Of a stretch of DNA of 64,000 nt, positions 17,843 through 33,107 are shown in pieces. The stretch covers positions 62,001 to 126,000 of the forward strand of contig NZ_AEWG01000076.1 of assembly GCF_000190375.1 (NCBI RefSeq), written 5' to 3'. Made by a program: the position numbers and the translations under genes. The notes under the pieces are model-generated. The model was not told the origin of the DNA, made no database searches, and saw only the letters and a program-made list of their open reading frames with translations. Numbering within the stretch: the first letter of the stretch is position 1; every line of letters begins with the position of its first letter. The DNA is from Rubrivivax benzoatilyticus JA2 = ATCC BAA-35 (GTDB taxonomy: Bacteria > Pseudomonadota > Gammaproteobacteria > Burkholderiales > Burkholderiaceae_C).

Positions 17843-18600
17843 AGCAGGGGCTCCTGCCGCGACGGCTCGGCGTACAGCGTGCCGGCGCCGTAGTAGGCGC
17901 AGATCTTCTCTTCCTCGAGCATCGTGACCTGCTCGGGATGCTTGGTCGCCGGGACGTCGGCGAACTGGCCGGCCAGCAGCGCCGTGACCTTGACCGCGTC
18001 ACGCTTGAGGATCGCGAAGTTGATCGGCAGCAGCACCTTGCGGGCCCCGTCGTTCAGCTCGACCTCGATGTAGCGGAACAGGTTTTCCGGCGTGTCGACC
18101 CACAGGTCGGTCACCGTGCCGGCCTGCACGCCGTCGGCGCCGAAGACCGGCTTGCCGCGCGGGTCGCTGTCCTGCTTGGCGACGTCGAAACCTTCGACGA
18201 GGCGCAGCGGCAGGATGCGGGCGTTGCCGTCGGCGTCCGTGTCGGGACGGTCGGCACGCTCGGCCCAGGCGCCCGGGCCGACGCCGGCCAGCAGCGGGTT
18301 GCCGGTCGGGACCAGCGGGGCACCGATCCAGCCGTGGGCCGGTTCGGCGGCGAGGTTGTCCTGCGACGGCTCGGCCTTCGGCACGACGTGCTCGTGGCCG
18401 TCGGCCAGCTTGAACGTCTTGGGCTCGGGGACCGGCCAGCCGGTGATGACACCGCGGCCCGTGCCGCTGTCCATCTCGGGGTAGCCCTCGCGATGGTTCT
18501 CGCGGATCAGGTAATAGCAAAGGCCCGCGAAGAACGCCCAGAAGGCGTACAGCACGAGCTGCGCAACGTCGACATAGGATGTGATGGCACCGGATTCCAT
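17839..18600 (-). CDS. puhA: Photosynthetic reaction centre H subunit
   Basis: Caps the cytoplasmic face of the reaction centre and shapes proton delivery to QB. The protein has 253 residues. One transmembrane helix lies at about 11-31, followed by the YLIRENHREGYP motif and a large cytoplasmic beta-rich domain with the PRGKPVFGADG and GTVTDLWVDTPE segments. It lies 25 bp after lhaA. The lhaA-puhA-puhB-puhC order is common in purple bacteria. Confidence 0.97.
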   Translation of the reverse strand: MESGAITSYVDVAQLVLYAFWAFFAGLCYYLIRENHREGYPEMDSGTGRGVITGWPVPEPKTFKLADGHEHVVPKAEPSQDNLAAEPAHGWIGAPLVPTGNPLLAGVGPGAWAERADRPDTDADGNARILPLRLVEGFDVAKQDSDPRGKPVFGADGVQAGTVTDLWVDTPENLFRYIEVELNDGARKVLLPINFAILKRDAVKVTALLAGQFADVPATKHPEQVTMLEEEKICAYYGAGTLYAEPSRQEPLL

Positions 18601-18625
18601 GGGGTTCTCCTTCTCGCGAATCTCG

Positions 18626-20074
18626 CTAGCCGGGGAAATCGGCCAGTCCGAATTGGTTTTGGTCAGGCTGCTGCCGCCGCCCCGAGCGGCGCACCAGCGG
18701 GCCGATCGCGACCAGGGCCGCGAACAGCAGGATCATCTCGAGGTGATACACGAAGCTGTAGCCGGTCACGGGGCTGACCAGCACCTGGCCCAGCAGGCCT
18801 TGCGTCGCCATGCTCGACACGAGGTCGCGCATCGCGCCGCCGGCTGCAACCGCACCGCCGGCAGCCGTGGCCTGAACGGCGCCCCAGGCGCCGAGGGCCA
18901 GACCGACGTGCTCCTTGCGCTCCATTCCCATCGCCGCCGTCAGCGTGCCGACCGAGAACAGACCGCCTCCGAAACCGATCATCACCGTGCCGATGCGGAA
19001 CATCGCCGGTGAATCCATCGGCGCGGCGAAGACCACCAGCGCGAACGCCGGCAGCCCGCAGACCGCACCCAGCGCCGCGACGCGCAGCGGATCCCAGCCG
19101 CGCGCCAGCATGCGTGCGGCGAGCGCGAACGCGACCAGCGCACCGCCGGCCAGCAGGGCCGTCAGCGTGCTCGTGGCGGCGACGCTCAGCTTCAGGATCT
19201 CGCCGCCGTAGGGCTCGAGCACGATGTCCTGCATGTTGAACGCCGCGGTGCCCAGGCCGACCATCCAGAGGAAGCGCCGGGCCTGCGGCTGCTCGATGAA
19301 GCCGCGCCACATGGTGCGGAATTCCGGCGCGGGCTGGTCCTTGCTGCGGCGGCGGTTCGGGTCGCGCGCCTCCTGCTTCCAGACGGCGATCAGGTTCAGC
19401 GCGACGGTCAGCACGGCGGCGCCCTGGACGACCTCGACCAGGCGCTGCTCGGAGAAGTCCGACAGCAGGGCCGAGCAGGTCATGCCGCCGCCGACCAGGC
19501 CGACCAGCAGCATCACGTACATCAGCGCGACGACACGCGGGCGGGACTCCTCGCTGGCCAGGTCGGTGGCCAGGGCCAGCCCGGTGGTCTGCGTGGTCTG
19601 CAGGCCGGCGCCGACGAGCAGGAAGGCGACGGCGGCGAAGATCTGGCCGACCCAGCCCATGCCGAGGTGGCCCTGGCCGGTCAGCACCAGCAGCGCGAAC
19701 GGCATGATCGCCAGGCCACCGAACTGCATCAGCGTGCCCAGCCAGATGTAGGGCACGCGGCGCCAGCCGATGACCGAGGCGTGGATGTCCGAGCGGAAAC
19801 CGACGAAGGCGCGGAACGGCGCCGCCAGCATCGGCAGCGCGACCATCATCGAGACGATCCAGGCGTGCACGCCCAGCTCGACGATCATCACGCGATTGAG
19901 CGTGCCGACGAGCAGCGCGGTGGCCAGGCCGACCGACACCTGGAACAGCGCCAGGCGCAGCAGGCGCGACAGCGGCAGGCCGGGGCTGGCCGCGTCGGCA
20001 AAAGGCATCAGGCGCGGCACGACACGCTGCAGCCATTCGCGCAGCGGGTCGGGCAGGGCCGGGGTCGCCTTCAC
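18626..20074 (-). CDS. lhaA: LH1 assembly protein LhaA (PucC family, BCD transporter family)
   Basis: Twelve-helix membrane protein of the PucC/LhaA major-facilitator-like family that promotes LH1 assembly. The protein has 482 residues. Near the N-terminus FQVSVGLATALLVGTLNRVMIVELG is the family signature region. I chose the GTG at 20074 because it overlaps the bchM stop as GTGA. A GTG five codons earlier and a longer ORF starting at 20140 are also open but lie inside bchM. A paralogue is encoded at 33989-35305. Confidence 0.9.
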   Translation of the reverse strand: MKATPALPDPLREWLQRVVPRLMPFADAASPGLPLSRLLRLALFQVSVGLATALLVGTLNRVMIVELGVHAWIVSMMVALPMLAAPFRAFVGFRSDIHASVIGWRRVPYIWLGTLMQFGGLAIMPFALLVLTGQGHLGMGWVGQIFAAVAFLLVGAGLQTTQTTGLALATDLASEESRPRVVALMYVMLLVGLVGGGMTCSALLSDFSEQRLVEVVQGAAVLTVALNLIAVWKQEARDPNRRRSKDQPAPEFRTMWRGFIEQPQARRFLWMVGLGTAAFNMQDIVLEPYGGEILKLSVAATSTLTALLAGGALVAFALAARMLARGWDPLRVAALGAVCGLPAFALVVFAAPMDSPAMFRIGTVMIGFGGGLFSVGTLTAAMGMERKEHVGLALGAWGAVQATAAGGAVAAGGAMRDLVSSMATQGLLGQVLVSPVTGYSFVYHLEMILLFAALVAIGPLVRRSGRRQQPDQNQFGLADFPG

Positions 20075-20772
20075 GAGCGTTTCCACTCCGTGGCCTGGGA
20101 GGTGTAGAAGCCGCTGGCGACGCGTTCGCTGCGGCCCCACTGCCAGTCCTTCAGCCCGGGGTGCGCGGCCATCAGCGCACGCAACTGGTCGGGCGCGACC
20201 GGCACGATGGCCGGCGAGCGGTCACCGCGAGGGAACAGCTTGCCGACGGTCCACATCAGCGACAGCAGCGCGGTGCGCGGCGCGAAGGTGAAGACCATCG
20301 AGGTCGAGGTGCGCTCGGCGAGCCGCGACAGCGCCGCGACGGCGTCCGGCGCGTCGTAGTGGATCACCGAGTCCATCGCGATGACGTGGTCGAAGCGGCC
20401 CAGCGCCGCATCGAGCATGTCGCCGCTGCGGAAGTCGATCGAGCCCGGACCCAGCGACTCGGGCAGGCGCTCGCGGGCGTAGCCGACCAGCGTCGGCGAC
20501 AGGTCGATCGCGACGACCTCGGCGCCGCGGCGCGCGAGTTCGATCGAGGCCGCGCCGGTGCCGCAGCCTGCGTCGAGCACACGCCGGCCGCGCAGGTCCT
20601 GCGGCAGCCACGACAGCAGCGTCGTGCGCATGCGGTCGCGGCCGGCGCGCACGGTGGCGCGCACGCCGCTGACCGGGGCGTCGGACGTCAGCCGCGCCCA
20701 GGTCTGGGCGGCGGTGCGGTCGAAGTAGTGCTCGACCTCGCCGCGGCGGTTCTGATAGCTGGTGTTGTCCAT
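20071..20772 (-). CDS. bchM: Mg-protoporphyrin IX O-methyltransferase BchM
   Basis: SAM-dependent enzyme that methylates the C-13 propionate of Mg-protoporphyrin IX. The protein has 233 residues. The SAM loop VLDAGCGTGAAS is near 65-76, and IDLSPTLVGYARERLP is the following acidic loop. The ATG (MDNTSYQNRRGE) is 5 bp after bchL. Longer upstream reading would lie inside bchL. It follows Mg chelatase in the pathway and precedes the AcsF cyclase step encoded further on in the same unit. Confidence 0.95.
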   Translation of the reverse strand: MDNTSYQNRRGEVEHYFDRTAAQTWARLTSDAPVSGVRATVRAGRDRMRTTLLSWLPQDLRGRRVLDAGCGTGAASIELARRGAEVVAIDLSPTLVGYARERLPESLGPGSIDFRSGDMLDAALGRFDHVIAMDSVIHYDAPDAVAALSRLAERTSTSMVFTFAPRTALLSLMWTVGKLFPRGDRSPAIVPVAPDQLRALMAAHPGLKDWQWGRSERVASGFYTSQATEWKRS

Positions 20773-20777
20773 GGCGA

Positions 20778-25411
<4,634 letters not shown>

Positions 25412-25440
<29 letters not shown>

Positions 25441-27031
25441 ACAGCGTTTCCACGGTGATGGTCGCGAGGCCGCGTTCGGCGGCGAATCGCTCGGTGTTGC
25501 GACGGGCCTTGCCGCGCACGAAGAACGGGATCTTCTGCAGTTCCTTCTGCGCGTCGGGTGCCCATTGGGCGACGGCGATCGGAGCGGAGGCGGCGGGCGC
25601 GGCCGTGACGGCCGCAGCGGGGGTGTCGGGGGCGGGCTCGGGGGCTTCGGCGGCGGCGGGCGCAGCGGCCGGCGCCGGCACGGCGGCACGCCCGAGGTGC
25701 GAGGCCGCGGCGCCGTCGTGGAACTCGAAGTCGCCGCGGAACATCGTCAGCAGGTGTTCCTCGAGGCCCATCATCAGCGGGTGGACCCAGCTGTCGAACA
25801 GGACGTTGGCGCCCTCGAAGCCCATCTGCGGCGAGTAGCGCGCGGGGAAGTCCTGCACGTGCACCGGCGACGAGATCACCGCGCAGGGCACGCCCAGGCG
25901 CTTGGCGATGTGGCGCTCCATCTGGGTGCCCAGCACCAGCTCGGGGTGCAGCTCGGCCACCTTGGCCTCGACTTCCAGATAGTCGTCGGTGATCAGCGCC
26001 TCGACGCCGTAGAGCTTGGCCGCCTCGCGCACGTCGCGGGCGAACTCGCGGCTGTAGGTGCCCAGGCCGACGACGGTGAAGCCCATCTCCTGGTGCGCCA
26101 CGCGCGCCGCAGCGACGACGTGCGTGGCGTCGCCGAAGATGAACACGCGCTTGCCGGTGAGGTAGGTCGAGTCGACCGAACGCGAGTACCAGGGCGAGCG
26201 CGACAGCGCGTCGGGCAGCGGCGTGTCGGCCGGCAGGCCGGCCAGGCCGAGCACCTCGGCGATGAAGTCCTTGGTCGCGCCGACGCCGATCGGGATCGTC
26301 TTCGTGAACGGCTGGCCGAAGAAGCGCTGCAGCCAGCTCGCCGCCTGTCCGCCCGTCTCGGGGTAGAGCACGACGTTGAAGTCGGCCTCGCCCAGGCGGG
26401 CGATGTCGTCGGCCGAGGCGCCCAGCGGCGCGACGGTGCGGACCTCGATGCCGAGCTCGTTCAGCAGGCCGGTGATCTCGCGCACGTCGTCGCGGTGGCG
26501 GAAGCCCAGCGCGGTCGGGCCGAGGATGTTGCAGCTCGGCTTGGCGCCGGGCTCGCGTGCGGGCCGCGGCGTGCCGGGCGCGGGGGCGTTCGGGCCGGCC
26601 AGCGTGCGCACGACCTGGTAGAAGGTCTCGGACGCGCCCCAGTTCTCCTTGCGCTGGTACGACGGCAGCTCCAGCGGGACGACGGGGATCGGCAGCGCCA
26701 GCGCACGGGCGAGGCCGCCCGGATCGTCCTGGATCAGCTCGGCCGTGCACGAGGCACCGACCAGCAGCGCGTTCGGGCGAAAGCGCTCGACCGCCTGGGC
26801 GCAGGCGGTCTTGAAGAGTTCGGCGGTGTCGCTGCCCAGGTCACGCGCCTGGAAGGTCGTGTACGTGACCGGCGGGCGGCGCGGCAGCCGTTCGATCATC
26901 GTGAACAGCAGGTCGGCGTAGGTGTCGCCTTGCGGCGCGTGCAGCACGTAGTGCACGTCGTCCATCGCGGTGGCGACCCGCATCGCGCCGACGTGCGGCG
27001 GGCCTTCGTAGGTCCAGAGCGTCAACTGCAT
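25412..27031 (-). CDS. bchB: Dark-operative protochlorophyllide reductase subunit BchB
   Basis: NifK-like catalytic subunit of the light-independent protochlorophyllide reductase. The protein has 539 residues. Asp36 (in [10 protein letters not shown]) is the unusual aspartate ligand that BchB gives to the [4Fe-4S] cluster shared with BchN; Cys95 lies in GASCTAEL. The C-terminal domain (about 490-539, [15 protein letters not shown]) is separated from the core by a roughly 40-residue Ala/Pro linker (about 449-489). The start is 2 bp after bchN. Confidence 0.96.
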
Positions 27032-27032
27032 G

Positions 27033-28822
<1,790 letters not shown>

Positions 28823-28829
28823 GACGCAG

Positions 28830-28858
28830 AATCTAGACGGGGACACCCCTGATGTCAA
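28830..28858 (-). promoter_or_regulatory. Promoter of the bchF superoperon
   Basis: Reading the minus strand, a consensus -35 TTGACA (complement of 28853-28858), a 17 bp spacer and a -10 TAGATT (complement of 28830-28835, 4 of 6 matches). The -35 is one arm of the PpsR palindrome. Confidence 0.65.
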
Positions 28859-28870
28859 CAGGGGTTGACG
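28853..28870. promoter_or_regulatory. PpsR/CrtJ operator between bchF and aerR
   Basis: Palindrome TGTCAA-N6-TTGACG, that is TGT-N12-ACG. Its two arms serve as -35 hexamers for the two diverging promoters (TTGACA toward bchF, TTGACG toward aerR). I see no second copy at the 8 bp spacing found at the other two loci. Confidence 0.75.
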
Positions 28871-28893
28871 TCATGCGAGCCTGACACTACTCT
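28865..28893 (+). promoter_or_regulatory. Putative aerR-ppsR promoter
   Basis: -35 TTGACG (28865-28870), 17 bp spacer and a weak -10 TACTCT (28888-28893). The -35 lies in the PpsR operator, so ppsR would regulate its own operon. The leader to the preferred aerR start would be about 150 bp and shows no other ORF I would defend. Confidence 0.45.
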
Positions 28894-29054
28894 TGACTCA
28901 TGCGGGTTCAGTTCGCCCGCGCCAGGGGAGTCGCTCGCATGATGGACGCCGGAAAAGCCGGTCCGCAGACGCGTTTCACGCGCGCGGCGGCAGGTGCGTC
29001 CGTGTCGCGGGCCCCGCGCTCCCGGCAATGCCTTTCGCGACGCGGAGAGCGGCC

Positions 29055-29894
29055 GTGAGCCCGGCCGCCTGCGCCGCGAGGGTCGATCCGGCATCGGCTG
29101 TCGACGGTGTCCAGGTGTTGTCTCCCGATGGTCGTCTCGTGCTGCCGCCGGCGCGTGCCGGCCGCCCCCTCGAAGGCGAGGTGGTGCCGTTGCTGGGGCG
29201 TGGCGGGCGCGTCGACCCGTCGGCCCGCGTGGCCGACGACGACCTGTCGCGCTTCATCGAGTTCGCGCTCGCTCCGGGGGATGCGGGCTGGCTCGAGATG
29301 ATCGCCGATCTGCGCGAGCGCGGCGTCCCCGTCGAGACCCTCTATCTTGATCTTTTGGCGCCGGCTGCCCGGCGGCTCGGCGAGATGTGGGAGCAGGACC
29401 TGGTGATGTTCAGCGACGTCACCGTCGCGCTGGGCCGCCTGCACCGCATCATGCGCGGGCTGAGTCCCTCGCTCGGCCACGATCTGCATCTGCCCGCCGA
29501 GGGCCGCCGCGCGCTGCTGCTGCCGGCCCCGGGGGAACAACACACTTTCGGCCTGTCGATGGTCGCCGAGTTCTTCCGCCAGTCCGGCTGGGAGGTGGTC
29601 TGCGAACTCGACAGCCGCAGTGTCGACCCCGTGCGCCGGGTGCGCCGGGAGTGGTTCGATGTCGTCGGCGTGTCCGTCGGCGTTGAGGCGCGGCTGGATT
29701 GGCTGCGCGACGGCATCACGACGATGCGCCGTGCGTCCCGCAACCGCGGGTTGGCGGTCATCGTCGGCGGCCCGGTCTTTGCGCTGCACCCTGAGCGTGC
29801 TGTCGAACTCGGCGCCGATGGCACCGCGCATGACGCGCGCGAGGCCCCGGCACTGGCAGCGCGCCTGGTGGCCGCGAAAGCGGTGCGGCCATGA
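29055..29894 (+). CDS. aerR: AerR/PpaA-type cobalamin-binding photosynthesis regulator
   Basis: Predicted B12-binding partner of PpsR/CrtJ that adjusts its repression by light and oxygen. The C-terminal half has a B12-binding fold with EQHTFG, matching the histidine that coordinates cobalamin in AerR, and the SVGVEARLDWL segment. The N-terminal half includes LSRFIEFALAPGDAGW and a helical region with LYLDLLAPAARRLGEMWEQD. I chose GTG 29055, which has GGAG 7 bp upstream (279 residues). ATG 29028 and TTG 28893 are in-frame alternatives without good ribosome sites. Long and short isoforms are known in R. capsulatus AerR. It lies immediately upstream of ppsR, the usual pairing. Confidence 0.85.
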   Translation: MSPAACAARVDPASAVDGVQVLSPDGRLVLPPARAGRPLEGEVVPLLGRGGRVDPSARVADDDLSRFIEFALAPGDAGWLEMIADLRERGVPVETLYLDLLAPAARRLGEMWEQDLVMFSDVTVALGRLHRIMRGLSPSLGHDLHLPAEGRRALLLPAPGEQHTFGLSMVAEFFRQSGWEVVCELDSRSVDPVRRVRREWFDVVGVSVGVEARLDWLRDGITTMRRASRNRGLAVIVGGPVFALHPERAVELGADGTAHDAREAPALAARLVAAKAVRP

Positions 29895-29995
29895 GCGGGC
29901 GACGCCACGAACCTGATTTCGGGAAGCTGCTGCATGAACCAAGTGCTGCTGTTTCGATCAACGCAGTTTTTATGAGCTGAAAGGCGGGTCTCCGA

Positions 29996-31453
29996 ATGAG
30001 ACCGTTTGGAGCACCGGAGAAGACGTTCGGCGGCGTGACCGCCGCGACGGCCGGGTCGCTGCTGTCGGTTGCGAACGACATTACGCTGGTCATCGATGCC
30101 CAGGGTGTCGTGTGCGACCTCGCCTGTGGTGGCGAGGACTTCGCCCGCGAGGCCGGCGCCGAGTGGATCGGCAAGCGCTGGATCGACATCGTCACGCCCG
30201 AGAGCCGTGACAAGGTCGAGGCGCTGCTGCGCGAGGCCGCGCCCGACGCGGTCGGCGCGATCCGCTGGCGCCATCTGAATTTCGTCCTCCCCGGTGACCG
30301 CGAGATCCCGCTGCTGTTCGTCGCCGTGCGGCTGAACGGCGTCGACGGCGACCGGCCGGGTTCGATCCTCGCGTTCGGCCGCGACCTGCGTGCCGTGGCG
30401 GCGCTGCAGCAGCGTCTGGTCGAGGCCCAGCAGGCGATGGAGCGCGACTACTGGAAGTTCCGCCACGCCGAGACGCGCTATCGCCATCTCTTCCAGGTGG
30501 CGTCGGAAGCGGTGCTGGTCGTCGACGCGACGACGCAGAAGATACTCGAGGCCAACCCGGCCGCGGCCCGGTTGCTGGCCGACGGCGGCGCCGCAAGCCT
30601 CGTCGGGCTGACCTTCCCGACCGGTGTCGATCCCCGCACGGCCGAGCAGCTGAACCTGTTGCTGGCCGGCGTGCGCGCCACCGGTCGCGCCGACGAAGGC
30701 CGGGCGGAGCTGGTCGACGGCCGCGGCGAGGTCAGTGTCGCGGTGTCGACCTATCGCCAGGATCTGGTCTCGCACTTCCTGGTGCGCCTGTCGCGTGTGC
30801 AGTCGCAGGTGGTCGCCGAGATGGCGCCGTCGACCGGGTCGATGCTGCTCAAGCTCGTGCAGAGCGCGCCCGACTGCCTGGTCGTCACCGACCTCGAAGG
30901 CCGCGTGATCTCGGCCAACCCGGCGTTCGTCGAGCTGGCCCAGCTGACGACCGAGGAGCAGGTGCGCGGCGAGACGCTGGACCGCTGGCTGGGCCGCACC
31001 GGCGTCGACCTGAGCGTGATGATCTCCAACCTGCGCCAGCGCGGCCAGGTGAGGCTGTTCGCGACGACGCTGCGCGGCGAATACGGTGCCGTCACCGACG
31101 TCGAGATCTCGGCGACGATGGTCGGGCAGGGTGACCGGCCCTTCCTCGGCTTCACGATCCGCGACGTCGGCCGCCGTCTGGCGGGCCACGACGCGCGCAC
31201 GACGCGCGAGCTGCCCCGTTCGGTCGGTCAGCTGACCGAGCTCGTCGGCCGCCTGCCGCTGAAGGACATCGTCGGCGAGACGACTGACCTGATCGAGCAG
31301 CTGTGCATCGAGGCCGCGCTCGAGCTCACGCGCGACAACCGCGCGTCGGCGGCCGAGATGCTCGGCCTGTCGCGTCAGAGTCTGTACGTGAAGCTGCGCC
31401 GCTACGGCCTGGGTGACCTGGGCAGCAGCACCACGGCCGAAGCCGAGAAGTAG
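29996..31453 (+). CDS. ppsR: Photosynthesis gene regulator PpsR/CrtJ
   Basis: Redox-responsive DNA-binding regulator of bch, crt and puc genes. In Rubrivivax gelatinosus it is reported both to repress and to activate. The protein has 485 residues: an N-terminal domain, a Q-linker helix, two PAS domains (about 162-280 and 285-400) and a C-terminal FIS-type helix-turn-helix (NRASAAEMLGLSRQSLYVKLRRYGL, about 445-470). Cysteines are few: two near 37-41, one in the second PAS domain (SAPDCLVV) and one just before the helix-turn-helix (EQLCIEAA), which matches the redox cysteine of CrtJ. The 101 bp gap after aerR holds no terminator, so the two are probably co-transcribed. Confidence 0.95.
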   Translation: MRPFGAPEKTFGGVTAATAGSLLSVANDITLVIDAQGVVCDLACGGEDFAREAGAEWIGKRWIDIVTPESRDKVEALLREAAPDAVGAIRWRHLNFVLPGDREIPLLFVAVRLNGVDGDRPGSILAFGRDLRAVAALQQRLVEAQQAMERDYWKFRHAETRYRHLFQVASEAVLVVDATTQKILEANPAAARLLADGGAASLVGLTFPTGVDPRTAEQLNLLLAGVRATGRADEGRAELVDGRGEVSVAVSTYRQDLVSHFLVRLSRVQSQVVAEMAPSTGSMLLKLVQSAPDCLVVTDLEGRVISANPAFVELAQLTTEEQVRGETLDRWLGRTGVDLSVMISNLRQRGQVRLFATTLRGEYGAVTDVEISATMVGQGDRPFLGFTIRDVGRRLAGHDARTTRELPRSVGQLTELVGRLPLKDIVGETTDLIEQLCIEAALELTRDNRASAAEMLGLSRQSLYVKLRRYGLGDLGSSTTAEAEK

Positions 31454-31454
31454 A

Positions 31455-31476
31455 ACGGCCGGCAGCCGCCGGCCGT
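31455..31476. terminator. Hairpin between convergent ppsR and crtI
   Basis: Perfect 9 bp stem (ACGGCCGGC / GCCGGCCGT) with a 4-base loop, 2 bp after the ppsR stop and 11 bp before the crtI stop. There is no clear T run on either side, so it may act as a bidirectional 3' end stabiliser or a weak terminator. Confidence 0.5.
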
Positions 31477-31487
31477 CGTCCTGCGCT

Positions 31488-33029
31488 TCAGCGGCGGAAT
31501 GTCGCCGGGTCGGGCAGCACCGACTCCAGCGCCTTGGCTGACATGATGACGCCCGGCACGCCGGCGCCCGGGTGGGTGCTGGCGCCGACCATGAACAGGT
31601 TCTTCACGTCCTCGCTGCGGTTGTGCGGGCGGAAGTAGGCGCTCTGCAGCAGCAGCGGCTCCAGGCCGAAGCCGGCGCCCTTGTACGACAGCAGCCGGTG
31701 CTGGAAGTCCAGCGGCGTGGTGCAGAACGAGACGCGCAGGTGCTGCCCCAGCCCCGGCAGCACGGTGCGCTCCAGCGCCTCCTGGATCGCCTGGCGATAG
31801 GGCTCGGCCTGCGTCGTCCAGTCGGTGCCGCTGTCCAGGTGCGGCACCGGCGACAGCGCGTAGAAGGTGTCGCAGCCCTCGGGGCCCATCGACGGATCGG
31901 TGGCCGTCGGGCGGTGCAGGTAGATGCTGAAGTCGCCGGCCAGCTTCTTCTTGCGGAAGATGTCGTCCAGCAGCTCGCGGTAGCGCGGGCCCAGCACCAT
32001 CATGTGGTGCGGCACGTCGTCGTAGCGGCGGTCGGTGCCGAAGTACCAGACGAACAGGCCCATCGAGTAGTGGCCGCGTTCGATGCGGTTGTCGGTCCAG
32101 TGCTTGCGCCAGCGTGCGTCGACGAGGTTCTTGTACAGGTAGCCGGTGTCGCCGTTGCAGACCACGATGTCCGCCGGGATGCGCTCGCCGTCGGCCAGCG
32201 TGACGCCGGTGGCGACGCCGTTGTCGATCTCGATGCGCTTGACCTCGGCCTTCAGCCGCACCGTGCCGCCCATGCCCTCGAAGACATTGACCAGGCCGCG
32301 GATCAGCTCGCCGGTGCCGCCCATCGCCCAGTGCACGCCCCACTGGCGCTCGAGCGCGTTGACCAGCGCGTACATGCTGGTCACCGAGAACGGGTTGCCG
32401 CCGATGAGCAGCGACTGCAGGCTCATCGCGACGCGCAGCTTGGGGTGCTTCAGGTGGCTGGACACCATCTGGTGCAGGCTGCGCCAGCCACGCAGCTTGA
32501 TGATCAGCGGCGCGGCCTTGATCAGGTCGCCGACGGTGTCGAAGGCCTTGTCGCCCAGCGAGCGGAAGCCCAGCTCGTAACACTGGTCGGCCTCGCGCAT
32601 GAAGCGTTCGAAGCCCTCGGCGTCCGACGGGCTGATGCGCCGCACCTCGGCCCGCATGCGCGCCGGGTCGCCGCTGTAGTCGAAGTGGTCGCCGTCGTCG
32701 AAGCGGATGCGGTAGAACGGGTCGAGCGACTTCAGCTCGATGTCGTCGCTGAACTTGCGCCCGGCCAGCGCCCACAGCTCGTCGAAGAGATAGGGCACGG
32801 TGACGATGGTGGGCCCGGCGTCGAAGACGTGGCCTTCGCGGCGGTGCACGTAGGCCCGGCCGCCGGGGGCGTCGAGCTTCTCGAGAACGGTGACGCGGTA
32901 GCCTTTGGCGGCCAGACGCACCGCGGCGGCCATGCCGCCGAACCCGCTGCCCACGACCAGCGCCACCGGCGCCTGGGGATCCTGCTTTCCGGCCGCGCCC
33001 GTGGCTGCGGCATCCGACTTCATCAGCAT
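31488..33029 (-). CDS. crtI: Phytoene desaturase CrtI
   Basis: FAD-dependent desaturase that converts phytoene to neurosporene and, in Rubrivivax, also to lycopene, so it sits at the branch of the two carotenoid end products. The protein has 513 residues, with the N-terminal FAD fold VVGSGFGGMAAAVRLA near 26 and the C-terminal carotenoid oxidoreductase motif FMVGASTHPGAGVPGV near 480. The start is ATG 33029; a second ATG lies two codons on. It is divergent from bchG across the tandem PpsR operators. Confidence 0.96.
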   Translation of the reverse strand: MLMKSDAAATGAAGKQDPQAPVALVVGSGFGGMAAAVRLAAKGYRVTVLEKLDAPGGRAYVHRREGHVFDAGPTIVTVPYLFDELWALAGRKFSDDIELKSLDPFYRIRFDDGDHFDYSGDPARMRAEVRRISPSDAEGFERFMREADQCYELGFRSLGDKAFDTVGDLIKAAPLIIKLRGWRSLHQMVSSHLKHPKLRVAMSLQSLLIGGNPFSVTSMYALVNALERQWGVHWAMGGTGELIRGLVNVFEGMGGTVRLKAEVKRIEIDNGVATGVTLADGERIPADIVVCNGDTGYLYKNLVDARWRKHWTDNRIERGHYSMGLFVWYFGTDRRYDDVPHHMMVLGPRYRELLDDIFRKKKLAGDFSIYLHRPTATDPSMGPEGCDTFYALSPVPHLDSGTDWTTQAEPYRQAIQEALERTVLPGLGQHLRVSFCTTPLDFQHRLLSYKGAGFGLEPLLLQSAYFRPHNRSEDVKNLFMVGASTHPGAGVPGVIMSAKALESVLPDPATFRR

Positions 33030-33058
33030 TCGCAGAGCTTGTCCTAAGGCAGGGATTG

Positions 33059-33076
33059 TGTCAACGATAATTGACG
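33059..33076. promoter_or_regulatory. PpsR/CrtJ operator 1 between crtI and bchG
   Basis: Palindrome TGTCAA-N6-TTGACG (TGT-N12-ACG), with the same arms as the bchF-aerR operator. On the minus strand it gives a consensus -35 TTGACA toward crtI. Toward bchG it gives TTGACG with a weak CAAGAT 17 bp on. Confidence 0.75.
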
Positions 33077-33084
33077 CTCTGTTT

Positions 33085-33102
33085 TGTCAAGCGCAAGATT
33101 CA
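33085..33102. promoter_or_regulatory. Degenerate PpsR/CrtJ operator 2 between crtI and bchG
   Basis: TGT-N12-TCA starting exactly 8 bp after operator 1 ends. The left half-site (TGTCAA) is intact and the right one has one mismatch. The spacing repeats that of the bchC tandem pair, which is the main reason to believe it. Confidence 0.5.
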
Positions 33103-33107
33103 GCCCC

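Noticed and set aside
28893-29054. Coding extension of aerR back to the TTG at 28893
   Set aside because: It begins inside the promoter, has no ribosome site, and the extra residues look random and Arg-rich.
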